In this document: positions 36,273 through 50,000 of the stretch, piece after piece | Position numbering within the stretch: position 1 is the first letter of the stretch | How the letters are laid out: every line of letters begins with the position of its first letter | NCBI GenBank assembly: GCA_039707465.1 | Contig: CM077649.1 | Location: 14,713,501-14,777,500 of the forward strand | Source: Rhabdophis nuchalis | Lineage: Eukaryota > Chordata > Lepidosauria > Squamata > Natricidae | Reading direction: 5' to 3' | Length of the DNA: 64,000 bases | The notes under the pieces: model-generated | What the model was told of the DNA's origin: nothing | Database searches by the model: none | Seen by the model: the letters and a program-made list of their open reading frames with translations, nothing else | Program-made: the position numbers and the translations under genes

Positions 36273-39200
36273 TTTTTCGAATTTATACCCCGCCCTTCTC
36301 CTTGTTAGGACCCAGGGCGGCGCACAGGCATTATTAAAAACCATAACAAAAGACAATATACAATATTAAAAACATATTAAATTAAATTAAAACCCGTGCT
36401 AAAAAACCCATTTAAAACCCTGAAAATTAAAAATTATAGATAGAGTCAGAAACGGGGGGCTACGCTAGGCCGGCTTGTTGGAATAGATACGTCTTAAGAC
36501 GTTGGCGGAAGAGGCGGAGGTCTAAGGTGGTGCGTAGGTCGGGGAGGTAGGTCGTTCCAGAGGGCCGGGCCCGCCACAGAGAAGGCCCTTCCCCTGGGTG
36601 TCGCCAACCGGCATTGCCCGGCCGACGGTATCCGGAGAAGACCCTCTCTGTGGGAGCGGATCGGACGAAGGGATGTATGGGGCAGAAGGCGGTCTCGTAT
36701 ATAGCTAGGCCCCGAGCCATGGAACGATTTGAAGATGGTCGTCAACACCTTGAAGTGCACTCGAAAGGCCACAGGCAGCCAGTGTAGCTCGCGCAGGAGA
36801 GGTGTTACGTGGGCTTGCCTTGGGGCACCCATAATCACCCGTGCGGCCGCTTATGCTTGCACATGCATGGAGGGATGGATGGACCGAAGTATGAATGGTA
36901 TGGGTCCATAGTAAGGCACCTGGTGAAAAGGCATGATCTTTTTTATATTGGTTGACAGTTACCTACCATCACTATGAATTGGACAGCCATAAAATTTGTT
37001 TAAATAAATTAAAAATTTTAAAGTCTCAAAAGTCAGGATCTTCTACCTTATGAAAAATGTAGCAAATTGGAATAGATGCAATGGAAAGTAATGAAAATGT
37101 TCACGGCTAAGAAAAAATATTCCATTTGGGAAAAGGTGAAGGAACAGGGTATATTTACTTTAGAGAAGGTAAAACTGAAATCATTCTAGTGCTTTTTTAA
37201 ATATCGAAGAGCTGACATGTTAAAAACACAGAGAAGGCTTGTTCTGTGCTGTCCCAGAATAAAGGACTAAAACCAATGAGAAATATAAGAAAAAAGATTT
37301 TAACTAAATTTTTGGAACAGTGGAACTAGGTTCTGGATAATGTGTAGGCTTTCTTTTGCTAGCATATCATGCAGAGACTAGTTAATTCTCTGGGATGTCG
37401 TAGCCTTGGATGCATCATGTAGAAACAGGTTAATTTTTCTCAAGGCATTTTTTATGCTCTCTTATGCTGCTAAACATGAAGAAAAGTACAAATTTCAAGG
37501 TTTCTGATGTTCCAGATAGAGCTAGAAGCTCTTTTACACTGTGAATGTAGGATTGGAAAATTTAAGTTTCAATAGGCGCTGTTGCAGCTAGATATAGATG
37601 TATAAATAAATTTACATAACCATTTTGTTTTGTCTACAGTCATTTGGTACAATAGCTATTCAGTTAGCACAACACAGAGGAGCCAAGGTGATTTCTACTG
37701 TGTCTAATCTTGAAGACAAACAGTGTCTTGAGAGGACTGTTCCTTCTGCAGGTAAGTTAAATTATTTTATACTAAACCTCATGAGAAGACCCAATTCAGA
37801 CCATTATTTAAGTTTATAAATCTTGATAAGCTCATAAGGGCTGGCATCTAGAAAACCTGAAATAGAGGATTATTCTATGTCATCTATCCAAACTATATTT
37901 TTCAGATACATCCTATACTTGCGTACACACATTACCAACATTTTAACATCTGGCCACAATCACCCATAATGTAAACTATAAATTTTGACGATAAACAGAA
38001 TGAAAGTATTTAAGTTATCAAACTAAAAAATTAATATCTAGAATTCGATCTTTGAATAAAATTTACCCTAGCTAACAATGAACTTTCATATCTGTTCGAA
38101 GGGGGGCGGACGGGGGCGGACACCAAATTGGAATCTAGTAATTCTGTCCAGTGCTTACATATAGCTATAGTATTAAGACAAGAAGATAAGATTATCTAAA
38201 TAAGTATAATTATGAATGCAGCAGTGAGTTATTCCATTCTAAAGAAGAGAAAGCAAAATCAAGGTTTGTCTTTTAATATTTGCTAAGGGGTTTGTCTTCT
38301 GGCTTGTTTTGGACAGGCAGTTTGCAACATATTATGGTGAGCTTTCCCAACCAAGGCTGATTATTGGCCTCACCTATTCTTCATAGCCAGCCTTATAGAC
38401 TAATGTATCGTGTGAACTGATCCAACATGTTTGACTCAGACATATACTGTTAAGGTAGCTATTCCACCCGCACACCCCCCCCCCCAATAATTTTGGAAAA
38501 AGGCTGATCTAGTCTCTGCCTGGAACTAACAAGGGAAAAAGTAGTGGAAAAAGATGTCAAAATTTGAGTGGTTACATTGTGTAGACTTTGATTGTAACTT
38601 TAGGTAAATTCCTGCTATGTAAGAAGTTGTTTATAATTATAAATACCTAATGATGAGAAATTTGCAATATTCTAATAAAAACTTTAGGAACCCAGAATTG
38701 TAAAAGCTCACAGAATTGAATGAGAACTGCATATAATATGCTACGTTCATCTCTTCCATCTGTTATTTAATTTTAATATTTATCTTTTGTCTTGGCTATT
38801 CAGATTTAGTGTAGCAACCTGTTCTGACTCCCTCCTTAACACGACTAATCACTAAACTGACTGATACTTGGCAGTTTGCCCAGACTGACCTCGACTAGAC
38901 TTGACACACACGAAAGCTTTGACTCTTCAGATGATACGTTGTTTCCTGCAAACCTACTCTTCACAGAGGATTTATTTTAAAGCCTCTTAGGAAGGGCCGG
39001 TCAATTAGGCAGCTGATACTCATTATCTCCTCCGGTTGCATCTTTCTGCTAATTGACGTTGCCTCCTCTCGATCCTTCTTAGCCTGACATCAGGGACAAA
39101 CTGGGTTTCCTCCTCCCCACTACACCAAGCCCCAGGTGCCTCCTAATGCCTAGCCGGGCTCTCTGCTCTCTCACTCTCGGCCTCCTTCTCCTCTAGAGCA

Positions 39201-42200
39201 GACTCATAGGATTCCTCACTAGAGGAGTCCATCAGCAGCTCCTCTAGAGCCAGCTGGGCCACAACACAACCTTAGACTTAATGACATTCCAAGTTTACAT
39301 ATGGCTGATTTATGAATGCAGGTAACATTTTCTGTAATATTGCAAGCTCAAAAATAAAATATTTTAAAATATGTTTCCCTGAAAGAAAGTTCATCCTTGA
39401 GGTCAGAAAGGATACATTTCTTGTTTGTCATATAAAAACAGTATTAGAATGTCACCAATACTTTGAGAGACATGTCGCAGTACAGGTAGTCCTTGCTTAC
39501 TGAGTGCCTCAATCTGTGACCATTTAAAGTTAACATAGTGCTGAAAAAAAATAACTTTACAACCATTGCCTGCACTTATCACCTTTGCAGCACGCCTATA
39601 TCTTGTGATTGCCATCATAGTCAGTCTACATTGTCTTGTTCCTGTTTTTTCCCCCTTCACAGAGCAGAGAGATTGGGGAGGATGGATAACAAAAGAGTAA
39701 GCAGAAACACAATTGGGAATACAATCAAAAACAATGTGCTGATACCAATCGCCATGAGCATGCCCTGGAAACAGCCCAGGATATTCCCATTGCATGCCTG
39801 GTTTACTCTCTTGTAATCCCTTCCTCTCTAGTCTCACTGCTCTGGGAGATGGGAGAGCGAAATTTAAAAAAGCAAGCAATTTCTGTAGGCAATCTCTGGA
39901 GATCTTGTATTTCATATGCCAGTAATTACTCTCCCAGTCCTCTACTAAAAGTATAAACCTAACCTTTAAATTGGCTCTCTGTTGACTATGGAAAGGCCTA
40001 TCAATTTGATTCCATTTAATACATACATTTTTACATATCTGTTTGCAATGTGTCTTTTGTGATGTGTTTTGTTTTCTGCTTTTGTTCATGTTTTGGTTGG
40101 GGGCTTATTTTTATGCCTTGCAAGAAGTTTCCATAAAAGGGAACTCTGATTTCTCCTTGAAACTCCTTTATATGTTTCCCAAATAGCATTTTTTTAAAAA
40201 TCAGGAAACTCCAAAGAATACAGTAGAGCAAGGATATTCAACTTTTGCCTGGGAGGTCTATGCTTACTGTGATGAGAAGGAGCAGCCCTAAATTTTTGAT
40301 TTTATTTATTTATTTTTTATTTATTTTTATTTTATCAAATTTATACCCCGCCCTTCTCCTTGTTAGACCCAGGGCGGCGCACAGGCATTATATAAAACCA
40401 TAAAATACAATATACATCAATTAAAAATATATTAAATTAATTAAGCCCGTGCTAAAACCCATTATTAAAACCTTACCAAATTATAATTTATATTTAAAAA
40501 GTCAGAAGCAGGGGGCTATCCTAGGCCGGCTTGTTGGAATAGATACGTCTTAAGACGTTGGCGGAAGAGGCAGAGGTCCGAGGTAGTGCGAAGGTCGGGG
40601 GGTAGGTCGTTCCAGAGGGCCGGACCCACCACAGAGAAGGCTCTTCCCCTGGGTGTCGCCAGCCGGCATTGCCCAGCCGACGGCACCCAGAGAAGGCCCG
40701 CTCTGTGGGAGCGGACCGGACGAAGGGATGTATGGGACAGGAGGCGGTCTCGTATATAGCTAGGCCCCGAGCCATGGAGCGATTTAAAGATGGTAGTCAA
40801 CATCTTGAAGCGCACTCGAAAGACCACAGGCAGCCAGTGCAGCTCGCGCAGGAGAGGTGTTACGTGGGCTTGCCTTGAGACACCCATAACCACCCGCGCG
40901 GCCGCATTCTGCACTAACTGTAGCTTTCGAGTGCACCTCAAGGGGAGCCCCATGTAGAGAGCGTTACAGTAATCCAGCCGAGATGTCACGAGCGCTTGAG
41001 TGACTGTGCGAAGGGCCCCCTGGTCTAGTAAGGGGCGCAACTGGCGTATCAGGCGAACCTGATAGAACGCCCCCCTGGCCACGGCCGCCATATGGACAGC
41101 CGGGAATCCAGGAGGACGCCCAAGTTGCGCGCCCTCTCCACGGGAATAACTGGGTTATTCCCTACTACAGTTATTATGCATCTTTTAAAAGAAAATGGAT
41201 GTTTTTCTTTTATGTATATTGATATTTGGATTGATTTTTAAGACAACACATGCCTAAATATTTATTGTGTTTTATCTTCCCACCCATTCAGTTCGGGTTA
41301 TAGATGTCTCGAATGGAAAATATGATCTGACAGAAAGTTGTTTAGAGGAGACAGGTGGACTAGGAGTGGATATCATCATTGATGCAGGAGGTCTGTAATT
41401 ATTCCAAAACTCTGTTTCAGAAAATACTTCCAAGGTCTATTAATTTATGTAAACAAATTACGGTTTTGTTGCAAAACCATATCCTCCTGTATAGCAGTTG
41501 TTTTGCTCAATGTTTGTTCATGGATCGCTCTTTGAAAATGATATTAAGCTTCAAGTTAATTCAGAATATGTCTACTAAGTTTCAATTTTGCTTTAGAAAA
41601 TGTTGAGCATCCAGTGAAACCAAAGCATCTGGAGAAATGAATTCTCTCCAATTTAAATATCCTGGATTTAAATATCATTCTTGAATATATTCTTGAAATA
41701 TCATTCTTCCAACCCTGGAAGTCTTTAAAAAGATGTTAGATAGCCATTTGTCTGAAATGGTATAAGGTTCCTGCCCACGCAGGGGGTTGGACTAGAAGAC
41801 CTACAAGGTCCCTTCCAACTCTGCTATTGTATTGTATTGTATTGTATTGTAAGGTTCTTTGAATGTCTTTGCCAAATGAAGATGGTAAGTCACTAAAGGA
41901 AAGGGCCTGTTGATTTGTGATTCCCCATCTATGAGACACTCTTCAAGAAAACTTGATTATTTGCCAAGTGAAAATATTCCCCTTCTCTGAATCTTTTAAA
42001 CAGCATTGCAAACTTTTACGAGACCATGTTACAATGTTTTGGATTATTGTTGTACATTTGGGGATGAATTGCATGTTTTTTCTGTCTTCCAGTGCTAACT
42101 GCAAATTAAAATAATAAAATAATCTTTCTAGGAATAGAAGTAGAATAGGCTAGATTCAGTGGCGTAGCGTGGGTTGTCAGCACCCGGGGCAAGGCAAGTA

Positions 42201-45200
42201 ATTTGCGCCCCTGCACTGTCCCTCCCCCAGATAGTCCCTCACTCTCTCTTCGCACCCACCGCACCGCACGCCTGGCACACACACACCCCTCCACAGTGGG
42301 CGGCGACCCAGCGGCTCGGATCGGATTCGCACAGCCAGCACTGCAGAGAGAGTGAGTGAGCCAGGCAGGGGCAGAGAGCTGCGAGTGTGAGCGCACCCCC
42401 CCCCCAGATGTTGCGCCCGGTGCGGCCGGCCCCCCCTGCACCCCCCACGCTAGGCCTCTGGCTAGATTGCATAATGGAATAATACAGTTTAGAGCCATAA
42501 TTGTAAATATAACTACAGGTAGTCCTTGACTTACAACCATTTGTTTAGTGACCATTTGAAGTTACAAAATCAGTGAAAAAGGTGACCTATGACTGCCATT
42601 CACACTTGTGACCATTGCAGTATCCCTGTGGTCACCTGATCAAGATTTGGATGCTGGATCATGTGATTACCTTTTGCAATGGGGAAGCCAGAGTCGCTTA
42701 ATGTTAGTAACTTAACAACTACAGTGATTCACTTAACAACTATGGCAAGAAGGGTTGTAAAATAGGGCAAAACTCACTTAACGATTGTCTTGCTTAGCAA
42801 CAGAAATACCTGTACTGTGGTTTTTTATTTGCTTCCTATAGCTACAGATCATGCAATTGGCAGCAATGTAGAATACTAAATACACAATAAAAGAAATAAG
42901 AATGTAATCACCCATAAAGGCAAATTATCAGTAAAAGAACCCCTATAATATCTAACGATATCATATATGAGTGCCATCAATGTAGGTAGCCTTAAGGCCA
43001 TAATTGGACAGGTCAGTTTTTACTGCTTTGTGGAATGACTATAAAACCTGTGCTATCCAGTCTTGAGGTAGGACTGCTCTACAAAGCAGTTTCATAAGTA
43101 AGAAACACTGCTGACCTCACCTCTTATAGTGAGGAAAGATAACTTTCCCTGTTTGGATGGACACCCTTACAGGATGATTCTACCCAGAGAAGCACATTTT
43201 TAGTACAATGTATATCCTAAGGTTACAATTATATACACTACTAGCTGTACCCACCACGCGTTGCTGTGGCCAAGTTTGGTTAAATGAAAAAGTTTCCCCT
43301 CATAGACCCTCTCAGCAACCCTCTTCCTTCTCTGCCTCAGTTTTCCCTCTCTCTCCCTCCCCTCCCTCTCTTACTCTATCTACCAACCTACTGTATTTCT
43401 CCCCCCCCCTCTCTCTATCCCTCTACCTATCTACCTACCTACTGCATTTTCCCTCTCTCCCTCTACCTACCTACTTACCTACCTACCGACTGTATTTTTC
43501 CTTCTCTATCCACCTACCTACCTACCGTATTTTCCCTCTCTCTCTCTATTCCTCTCCCTTCCTCCCTCCCTCCCTACCATATTTTCCCTCTCTCCCTCTA
43601 CCTACCTACCTACCTACCTACCTACCTACCTACTGTATTTATCCCTCTCTCTCTCTATCCCTCTACCTACCTACCTATTTACCTACCTACAGAGAGAGGA
43701 GAGAGATGCCGCTGACTCAGCAGCGGCCTTGTGGGGCAGGGGAGTTAGCAGAGGGGGCATCGGCGACAGCAGCGGCAAGGTGGGAGGGACGGAAGGAGCC
43801 AGAGGGCATGGTGAGAAGGGCGGAAGGAGGGGGTGGCAGGTGAGTGAGTGAGGAAAACACACAGAAGAGCTGCAGTTTTACATTTGTGTGGCGTGTACCG
43901 ATGTGCCATCCACACAATCTGTACGTATCATCGATGCTGCACTTGTAAGGAACGTTGTGTGAAAATTTGGTGGCGATTGGTGCAGTAGTTTCTGAGGTTA
44001 GCGGTTTTGAACAAACTCATAGTTAACTTTTTATTTATATAGGTATTAGAATTTGCCATTTAATAAATGGAAAGCAAAGTCATTAAAAGTTGTGTTTTTA
44101 TCCAAGTGGAAATTTAGGATTAAGATCTGTTGATTTTGTAAGGATCAAAGATTAAATATGGTGTGGCTGAAGGCAACCAATCAGGTCAATTCAGGCACAG
44201 AATGTTTTTGCATATTTGGACAGGATGCCTAGTTGTGCATAGCTCATGCTGATGTTATGCTTCACCATTGCGCCTTGTTTCGTAAGCTCGATAGAGTAGA
44301 GCACAATCTTCTGAACGCAGAGATAGCCTTTGCTATTCTGCAGTTAATTACTGTAGCAATAGCCACAGGATATTGCCAAGATAATTAAACTAGTTCACTC
44401 CTGTGGTTTTTGCCCTTTGACTGTGACATTTGGTTATAAGCCATGAAAAAGCACAAAATCCTTTTGGGAAAACAGTATTTAAAAAGGTACAGTGGGGCAT
44501 TTGTACCAGTGGCACCTCAGAGCAGGTTATATACTGTACTAATAGCATAGATCAGGGGTCTCCAACCTTTGCAACTTTAAGTCTGAAGGACTTCAGCTCC
44601 CAGACTTCTCCAGCCAGCTTTGCTGGCTGGAGAAGTATGGGAGCTGAAGTCCTTCAGACTTAAAGTTGCAAAGGTTGGAGACCCCTGGCGTAGATTGAAA
44701 TGCTTATATGGATATATATATTTAAGCTATGAATATTTATTCATCTATCAGCTTTCAAGTTATTGGGAACAAGTATACTTTTTATGGCAAAATACTGAGA
44801 CTCACTCAAATGAGTGACATGTATGATATGACACATCATATTTATGTCAGAAATATAATAATTTGAGCCTGGTAGAGTAAAAAAGGACAAGGTTAATGTA
44901 GTACCAAGAAAAACCAAATCCTGAAAAAATATGAATTTATTGTGTGCAGTGTACAGCAGCAGCTGCCAAAAAAAGCCAACACAGTTCTAGGCTGCATAAA
45001 CAGGGATAGAATTAAGTTCACGTGAAGTCTTAATACCACTTTATAAGGCCTTGGTAAGGCCACACTTGGAATACGGCATCCAGTTTTGGTCGCCACGATG
45101 TAGAAAAGATGTGGAGACTCTAGAAAGAGTGCAGAGAAGAGCAACAAAGATGATTAGGGGACTGGAGACTAAAACATATGAGGAACGGTTGCAGGAACTG

Positions 45201-47035
45201 GGTATGTCTAGTTTAATAAAAAGAAGGATTAGGGGAGACATGATAGCAGTGTTCCAATATCTCAGGGGTTGCCACAAAGAAGAGGGAGTCAAACTATTCT
45301 CCAAAGCACCTGAGGGCAGAACAAGAAGCCATGGGTGGAAAATAATCAAGGAGAGAAGCAACTTAGAACTGAGGAGAAATTTCCTGACAGTTAGAACAGC
45401 TTGCCTCCAGAAGTTGTGAATGCCCCAACACTGGAAGTCTTCAAGAAGATGTTGGATAGCCATTTGTCTGAAATGGTATAGGGTTTCCTGCCCACACAGG
45501 GGGTTGGACTAGAAGACTTCCAAGGTCCCTTCCAACTCTTCTATTGTATTATATTGTATTGATATATACATCTTTTCAGTTCTTGCTCTTCCATTTTTAG
45601 AAAGTGTTTTTTTAATTTGTTGTTAGTGAGACTGCATAATAAAGACAATGAAACAACTTCACAACAATTGCTACCCCACAAGCATGACATCATTACGTTA
45701 CTCAGTGCTGGAGGGCACTGGATTACGACTGAAAAAAATCTTCAGGTAAGAAGAAACTTTTGAACAAATAATGGTTAGAAAATCCTTTCCCAGTCTGATA
45801 TTTTCCAGCTGCATTGGACTTTAATTTGCATAAAATTCCAGATAATTGTGGAAGTTGAAATTCTACTATCTGAAATGCACCGTATGTCATCCTAGTCTTA
45901 TATTTTTTGAATAAATAATAATATAGATAATATAGAAAATGATATTTTCTCTTAGCAAGAACTTTTGTTAACCTTCAACTAATGTTCTTTGTTTATGCTA
46001 CTTTTATTCTAAAGTAATATAGCTTCACTATTATCCCTTTTTTAAAGTTGGATCCTCCAGATTGTCGATATCTTTTCCTGAAAGGTGCTTCAGTTTCTTT
46101 TCTGAATGAAGAAATTTGGAATTTGTCAAGTATGCAACAAGGAAAATATCTATATATCCTTTTAATTATATAATATTTATTGTATTTATGTGTCATAGTA
46201 TTTATATATTTTGTATCAATTGTGAGGTTAGTGTCCATGTTTCGCTGGCAGAGAGGGCTGCAGAAAAGCATCTCTTGTGTCTCGGAACATGATCCCTTTG
46301 TTGATGGGATCCAGAGCATGCTATCTTTGCCAAATATTACTGGCCAGGCAGGAGGAATAAGAGAAACGTGGTCCCCTAGGTATCCACCCTCTAAGACACA
46401 AAAGCCTTTAAAAATTGAATTGCATATGAATCAACTGGTAGTCCTTGCCTTATGAACATTCATTTAACAATGGTTTAAAGTTATGGCAGTCTTGATAACA
46501 TTGGTCTACAACTCATCCTCAAAGTTATGAGTTGCACCATCCCCGAGGTCACATAATCACTATTTGTGCCAGAGATGGGTTGCGGCTGGTTCAGATGAAC
46601 TGGTGGTAGCGGTGGCAGGAAGCTCCGCCCACCCGCCTGGACGCTTCTACACGCACCAGAACCAGTAGTTAAAAAATTAGCAACCTACCTCTGATTTGGG
46701 CACATGGCAACTTGTTTCACTTACAACAGAATTTGAAACCTTCCCAGCTGGCTTCTGAAAAGCAAACTAAGGAAGCTGGATTTGCTTAATGATTATGTGA
46801 TTCATTTAGCAACGATAAGATTCAATTAACTACCAGAATAAAAATAGTTGTAAGATCAAGCCCTTTTTTTACACCTCCAAATATCAATCAAACCTAAAGC
46901 ATTGGTCAGCTTTAAGTTAGATTGATATTTGGATGTGTAAAAATGGACTAACAAAAGACTTTACCTTTTTTTTAGAGAGATTGTAAAATCAAGTCCCATC
47001 ACTTTATTTATTTATTTATTTATTTGTTTATTTGT

Positions 47036-47094
<59 letters not shown>

Positions 47095-50000
47095 TTTGGA
47101 TTTATAGAACTGCCCTTCTCCATCGAAATGGACCGACGGCGGTACACAGGGAATTAAAATCGATAAATAACAATAAATACAGGATAATTAAAAATAAATT
47201 AAACTAAAAGCCGGTGCTAAAACATCCCAATTAAAATTCTAAAACACATTTACTCATTGTCTAAGCTAGACCGGCTTGATGGAAAAGATAGGTCTTAAGT
47301 GAGCGGTGAAAGAGGGGAAGGTCTGTGATAGTCCGAAGTTCGGGGGGTAGGTCATTCCAGAGGGATGGCCCCGCCACTGAGAAGGCCCTTCCCCTGGGCA
47401 CTACTAGCCGGCATTGGCCGGCGGATGGTACCCTGAGGAGGCCCTACCTATGGGAGTGGATCGGACGGAGGAAGTATGCGGCAGGAGACGGTCCCGCAAA
47501 TAGCTAGGCCCCGTGCCATGGAGCGATTTAAAGATGGTAACAAGCACCTTGAAGCGCACCCAGAAGGCCACCGGCAGCCAGTGCATGATGACTTGCAAAA
47601 TGAATGCATTACTTGGCAACCAAAATCGAGGACTACCTGTAGTGTAACATAAATAGTATTACTTGTACTGATGTTTTTAATTTAAATAATTTACCTATTT
47701 AATTATTTGTGAAATATTTATACGTTACATTGCCAAAAACAATGATCAAGCAGATATGAGTGTTTTTTTAACATCTTCAAGGTGCTTAATTGTGTTCATT
47801 GCTACTGTTGAAACACATACATATATAGAACCAGGCAGTGCTTTATACTTGATCACATACATAAATATTTTCATTTTCTTTCCAATTTTTCTGTCTGTCC
47901 CACCACATTTTAAATCCTTTAACATACAATACAAAAACTGCTATGTCATTTAATTTAATTATAATTGCATTTTCTTTCATAGAAATGCTTGAATAACTTT
48001 TCACGGAAAGTCTTTACAGTAGAAAAGGATTTTTTATAGCTGTTTCTTGACTGTGTGTAGAGTCCTTATTTATTATGAAACCGCATAAACTAATGCAGTG
48101 CTTCCCAAACCTGGGTAAATTACTCAAAATTGGGTAGGAGTAGTTTTTCTTTGGGTAACAACACACAAACCGATTACCCAATTAGAATAGGGATATTAAA
48201 TTGACTTAAACTATTTTACATACATTGGATAAAAAGCATTGTCTGGTAAGCAATTTTGGAAAGCTTTGGGAAACATTGGACTAGTGGGCTCTCCTAAGGC
48301 ATAGGAATACATGTTCAGTGAAGCATATAAATACAGGTTAGAAACAATAAAATAATTGCTTTCTCTCTCCACTCCACCTTGCTGGAAGCCTTGTTGCTCA
48401 CTGAACACTAGTACAGGTGCTCCTCAACTTACAACCACAATTGAGATAGGCAACTTAGTGCTCATCAAAAGTGTTTATTCAGTGAGATAGTCACGTGACT
48501 GTTCTGTTCAACAACTGCAATCACAACTGTCCCAATTGCAGTCATTAAGCAACCACACGGGTTATTAAGAAGATGGCGCAACTGAGCTTCCTATTGAAAG
48601 AGGGCAGGCAACTCTCCTCTGTGTGCATAAGAGAACTCCCAACAGGTTGTAGGAATGGAGCTCAGCAACGCAGTTCTAGGCTGCATAAACAGAGGAATAG
48701 AATCAAGATCACACGAAGTGTTAATACCACTTCATAAGGCCTTGGTAAGGCCACACTTGGAATACGGCATTCAGTTTTGGTCGCCACAATGTAGAAAAGA
48801 TGTGGAGACTCTAGAAAGAGTGCAGAGAAGAGCAACAAAGATGATTAGGGGACTGGAGACTAAAACATATGAAGAATGGTTGCAGGAACTGGGTATGTCT
48901 AGTTTAATAAAAAGAAGGACTAGGGGAGACATGATAGCAGTCTTCCAATATCTCAGGGGTTGCCACAAATTAGAGGGAGTCAAACTATTCTCCAAAGAAC
49001 CTGAGGGCAGAACAAGAAGCAATGGGTGGAAACTAGTCAAGGAGAGAAGCAACTTAGAACTCAAGAGAAATTTCCTGACAGAATAATTAACCAGTGGAAC
49101 AGCTTGCCTCCAGAAGTTGTGAACGCCCCAACACTGCAAGTCTTCAAGAAGATGTTGGATAGCCATTTGTCTGAAATGGTTTAGGGCAGGGGTCTGCAAA
49201 GTCGGCTCTTTTAAGACTGGTGGACTTCAACTCCCAGAGTTCCCCAGCCAGCTATGCTGGCTGGGGAACTCTGGGAGTTGAAGTCCACCAGTCTTAAAAG
49301 AGCCGACTTTGCAAACCCCTGGTTTAGGGTTTCCTGCCTAGGCAGGGAATTGGACTAGATGACCTCCAAGGTCCCTTCCAACTCTGCTATTGTATTGCAT
49401 TGGAGCTTGGATCTTCAGGGTCTACATCCCTCCATGTCCTGAAGGGAGAGCCTGCATTGAGGATCTGAAGATCTGAGTTTCGTTTCTGCAGTCCAACCAA
49501 GGATTTTCTTCCCCTGTGTCCATGGAGGGGAGGAGAAATCCATCGGTTTGTGGCAGCAGTTTTCATCTTCTCTTGTCTTTCTGAGGAAGCTAGCAGAGAA
49601 GATTGCAAATGGTGATCACATGATCACAGGATACTTGGCAACTGTTTATACACACACATGTGATGTTTTATGATGGCCAGAAGTGCTTTATGGATCTTTG
49701 TAACTTTGAACAGTCATTAAATGCCCAGTCATAAGTTGAGGACAACCTGTATTTCAATGAAAAAAGGTTCCTCCTTAATTGTTCTTCGATGGGTTAATTT
49801 GTACTCCAGTTACTCTGACATGTGTTTGAATTAAAGTGATTGTGAGAGTACAGTTTGCATGACTTAATATATTATGAATCACATTTCTCCTTCAAACTCA
49901 GATCTTGGCACAGCTCTAACATTTTATAGTGTTTCACTTGACTATTCTCTTCTATACCTATTTTGGAAGATGTAATGGAGAAGTTATCAAGCGGAGTTTT

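Larger units (their letters stand above)
46433..47639 (+). mobile_element. Tigger-like MITE split by hAT and LINE insertions
   Basis: The left part starts near CTGGTAGTCCTTGCCTTATG, and the right part ends ATCGAGGACTACCTG followed by TA. Inserted inside are an hAT-like element (46570-46693) and a minus-strand L2-like LINE (47003-47587). A further short inverted repeat lies at 46868-46945. Confidence 0.75.
48414..49749 (+). mobile_element. Long Tigger-like element split by CR1
   Basis: Starts CAGGTGCTCCTCAACTTAC after TA and ends GTTGAGGACAACCTG before TA. The interior resembles 26972-28455 (GTTATTAAGAAGATGG, GAAAGAGGGCAGGC, CTGAAGATCTGAGTT). A CR1 element is inserted at 48663-49400. Confidence 0.75.
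46154..49957 (+). other. CRYZL1: U12-type AT-AC intron of CRYZL1
   Basis: The 5' end ATATCCTTT (46154-46162) is the canonical minor-spliceosome AT-AC donor. The 3' end is CTATAC at 49957. A branch-like TCACTTGAC lies at about 49934-49942, with the presumed branch A 16 nt from the junction (U12 consensus TTCCTTRAY, 7 of 9). Using these sites joins codon T/CT (Ser) and gives [13 protein letters not shown], which aligns with human KYLCILKDVMEKL. No GT-AG choice keeps this frame. Confidence 0.85.

Noticed and set aside
39403..40089. A 228-codon minus-strand frame
   Set aside because: No domain, no splice context, and it overlaps a Tigger-like fragment; composition is like intron sequence.
43208..43843. 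211-codon frame rich in L, P, S and Y
   Set aside because: Translation of CTAC/CTCT microsatellite within a repeat.
46154..46200. GT-AG reading of the CRYZL1 intron after 46153
   Set aside because: The nearest GT dinucleotides follow an in-frame TAA and break the match to the known protein; the AT-AC reading fits both ends.
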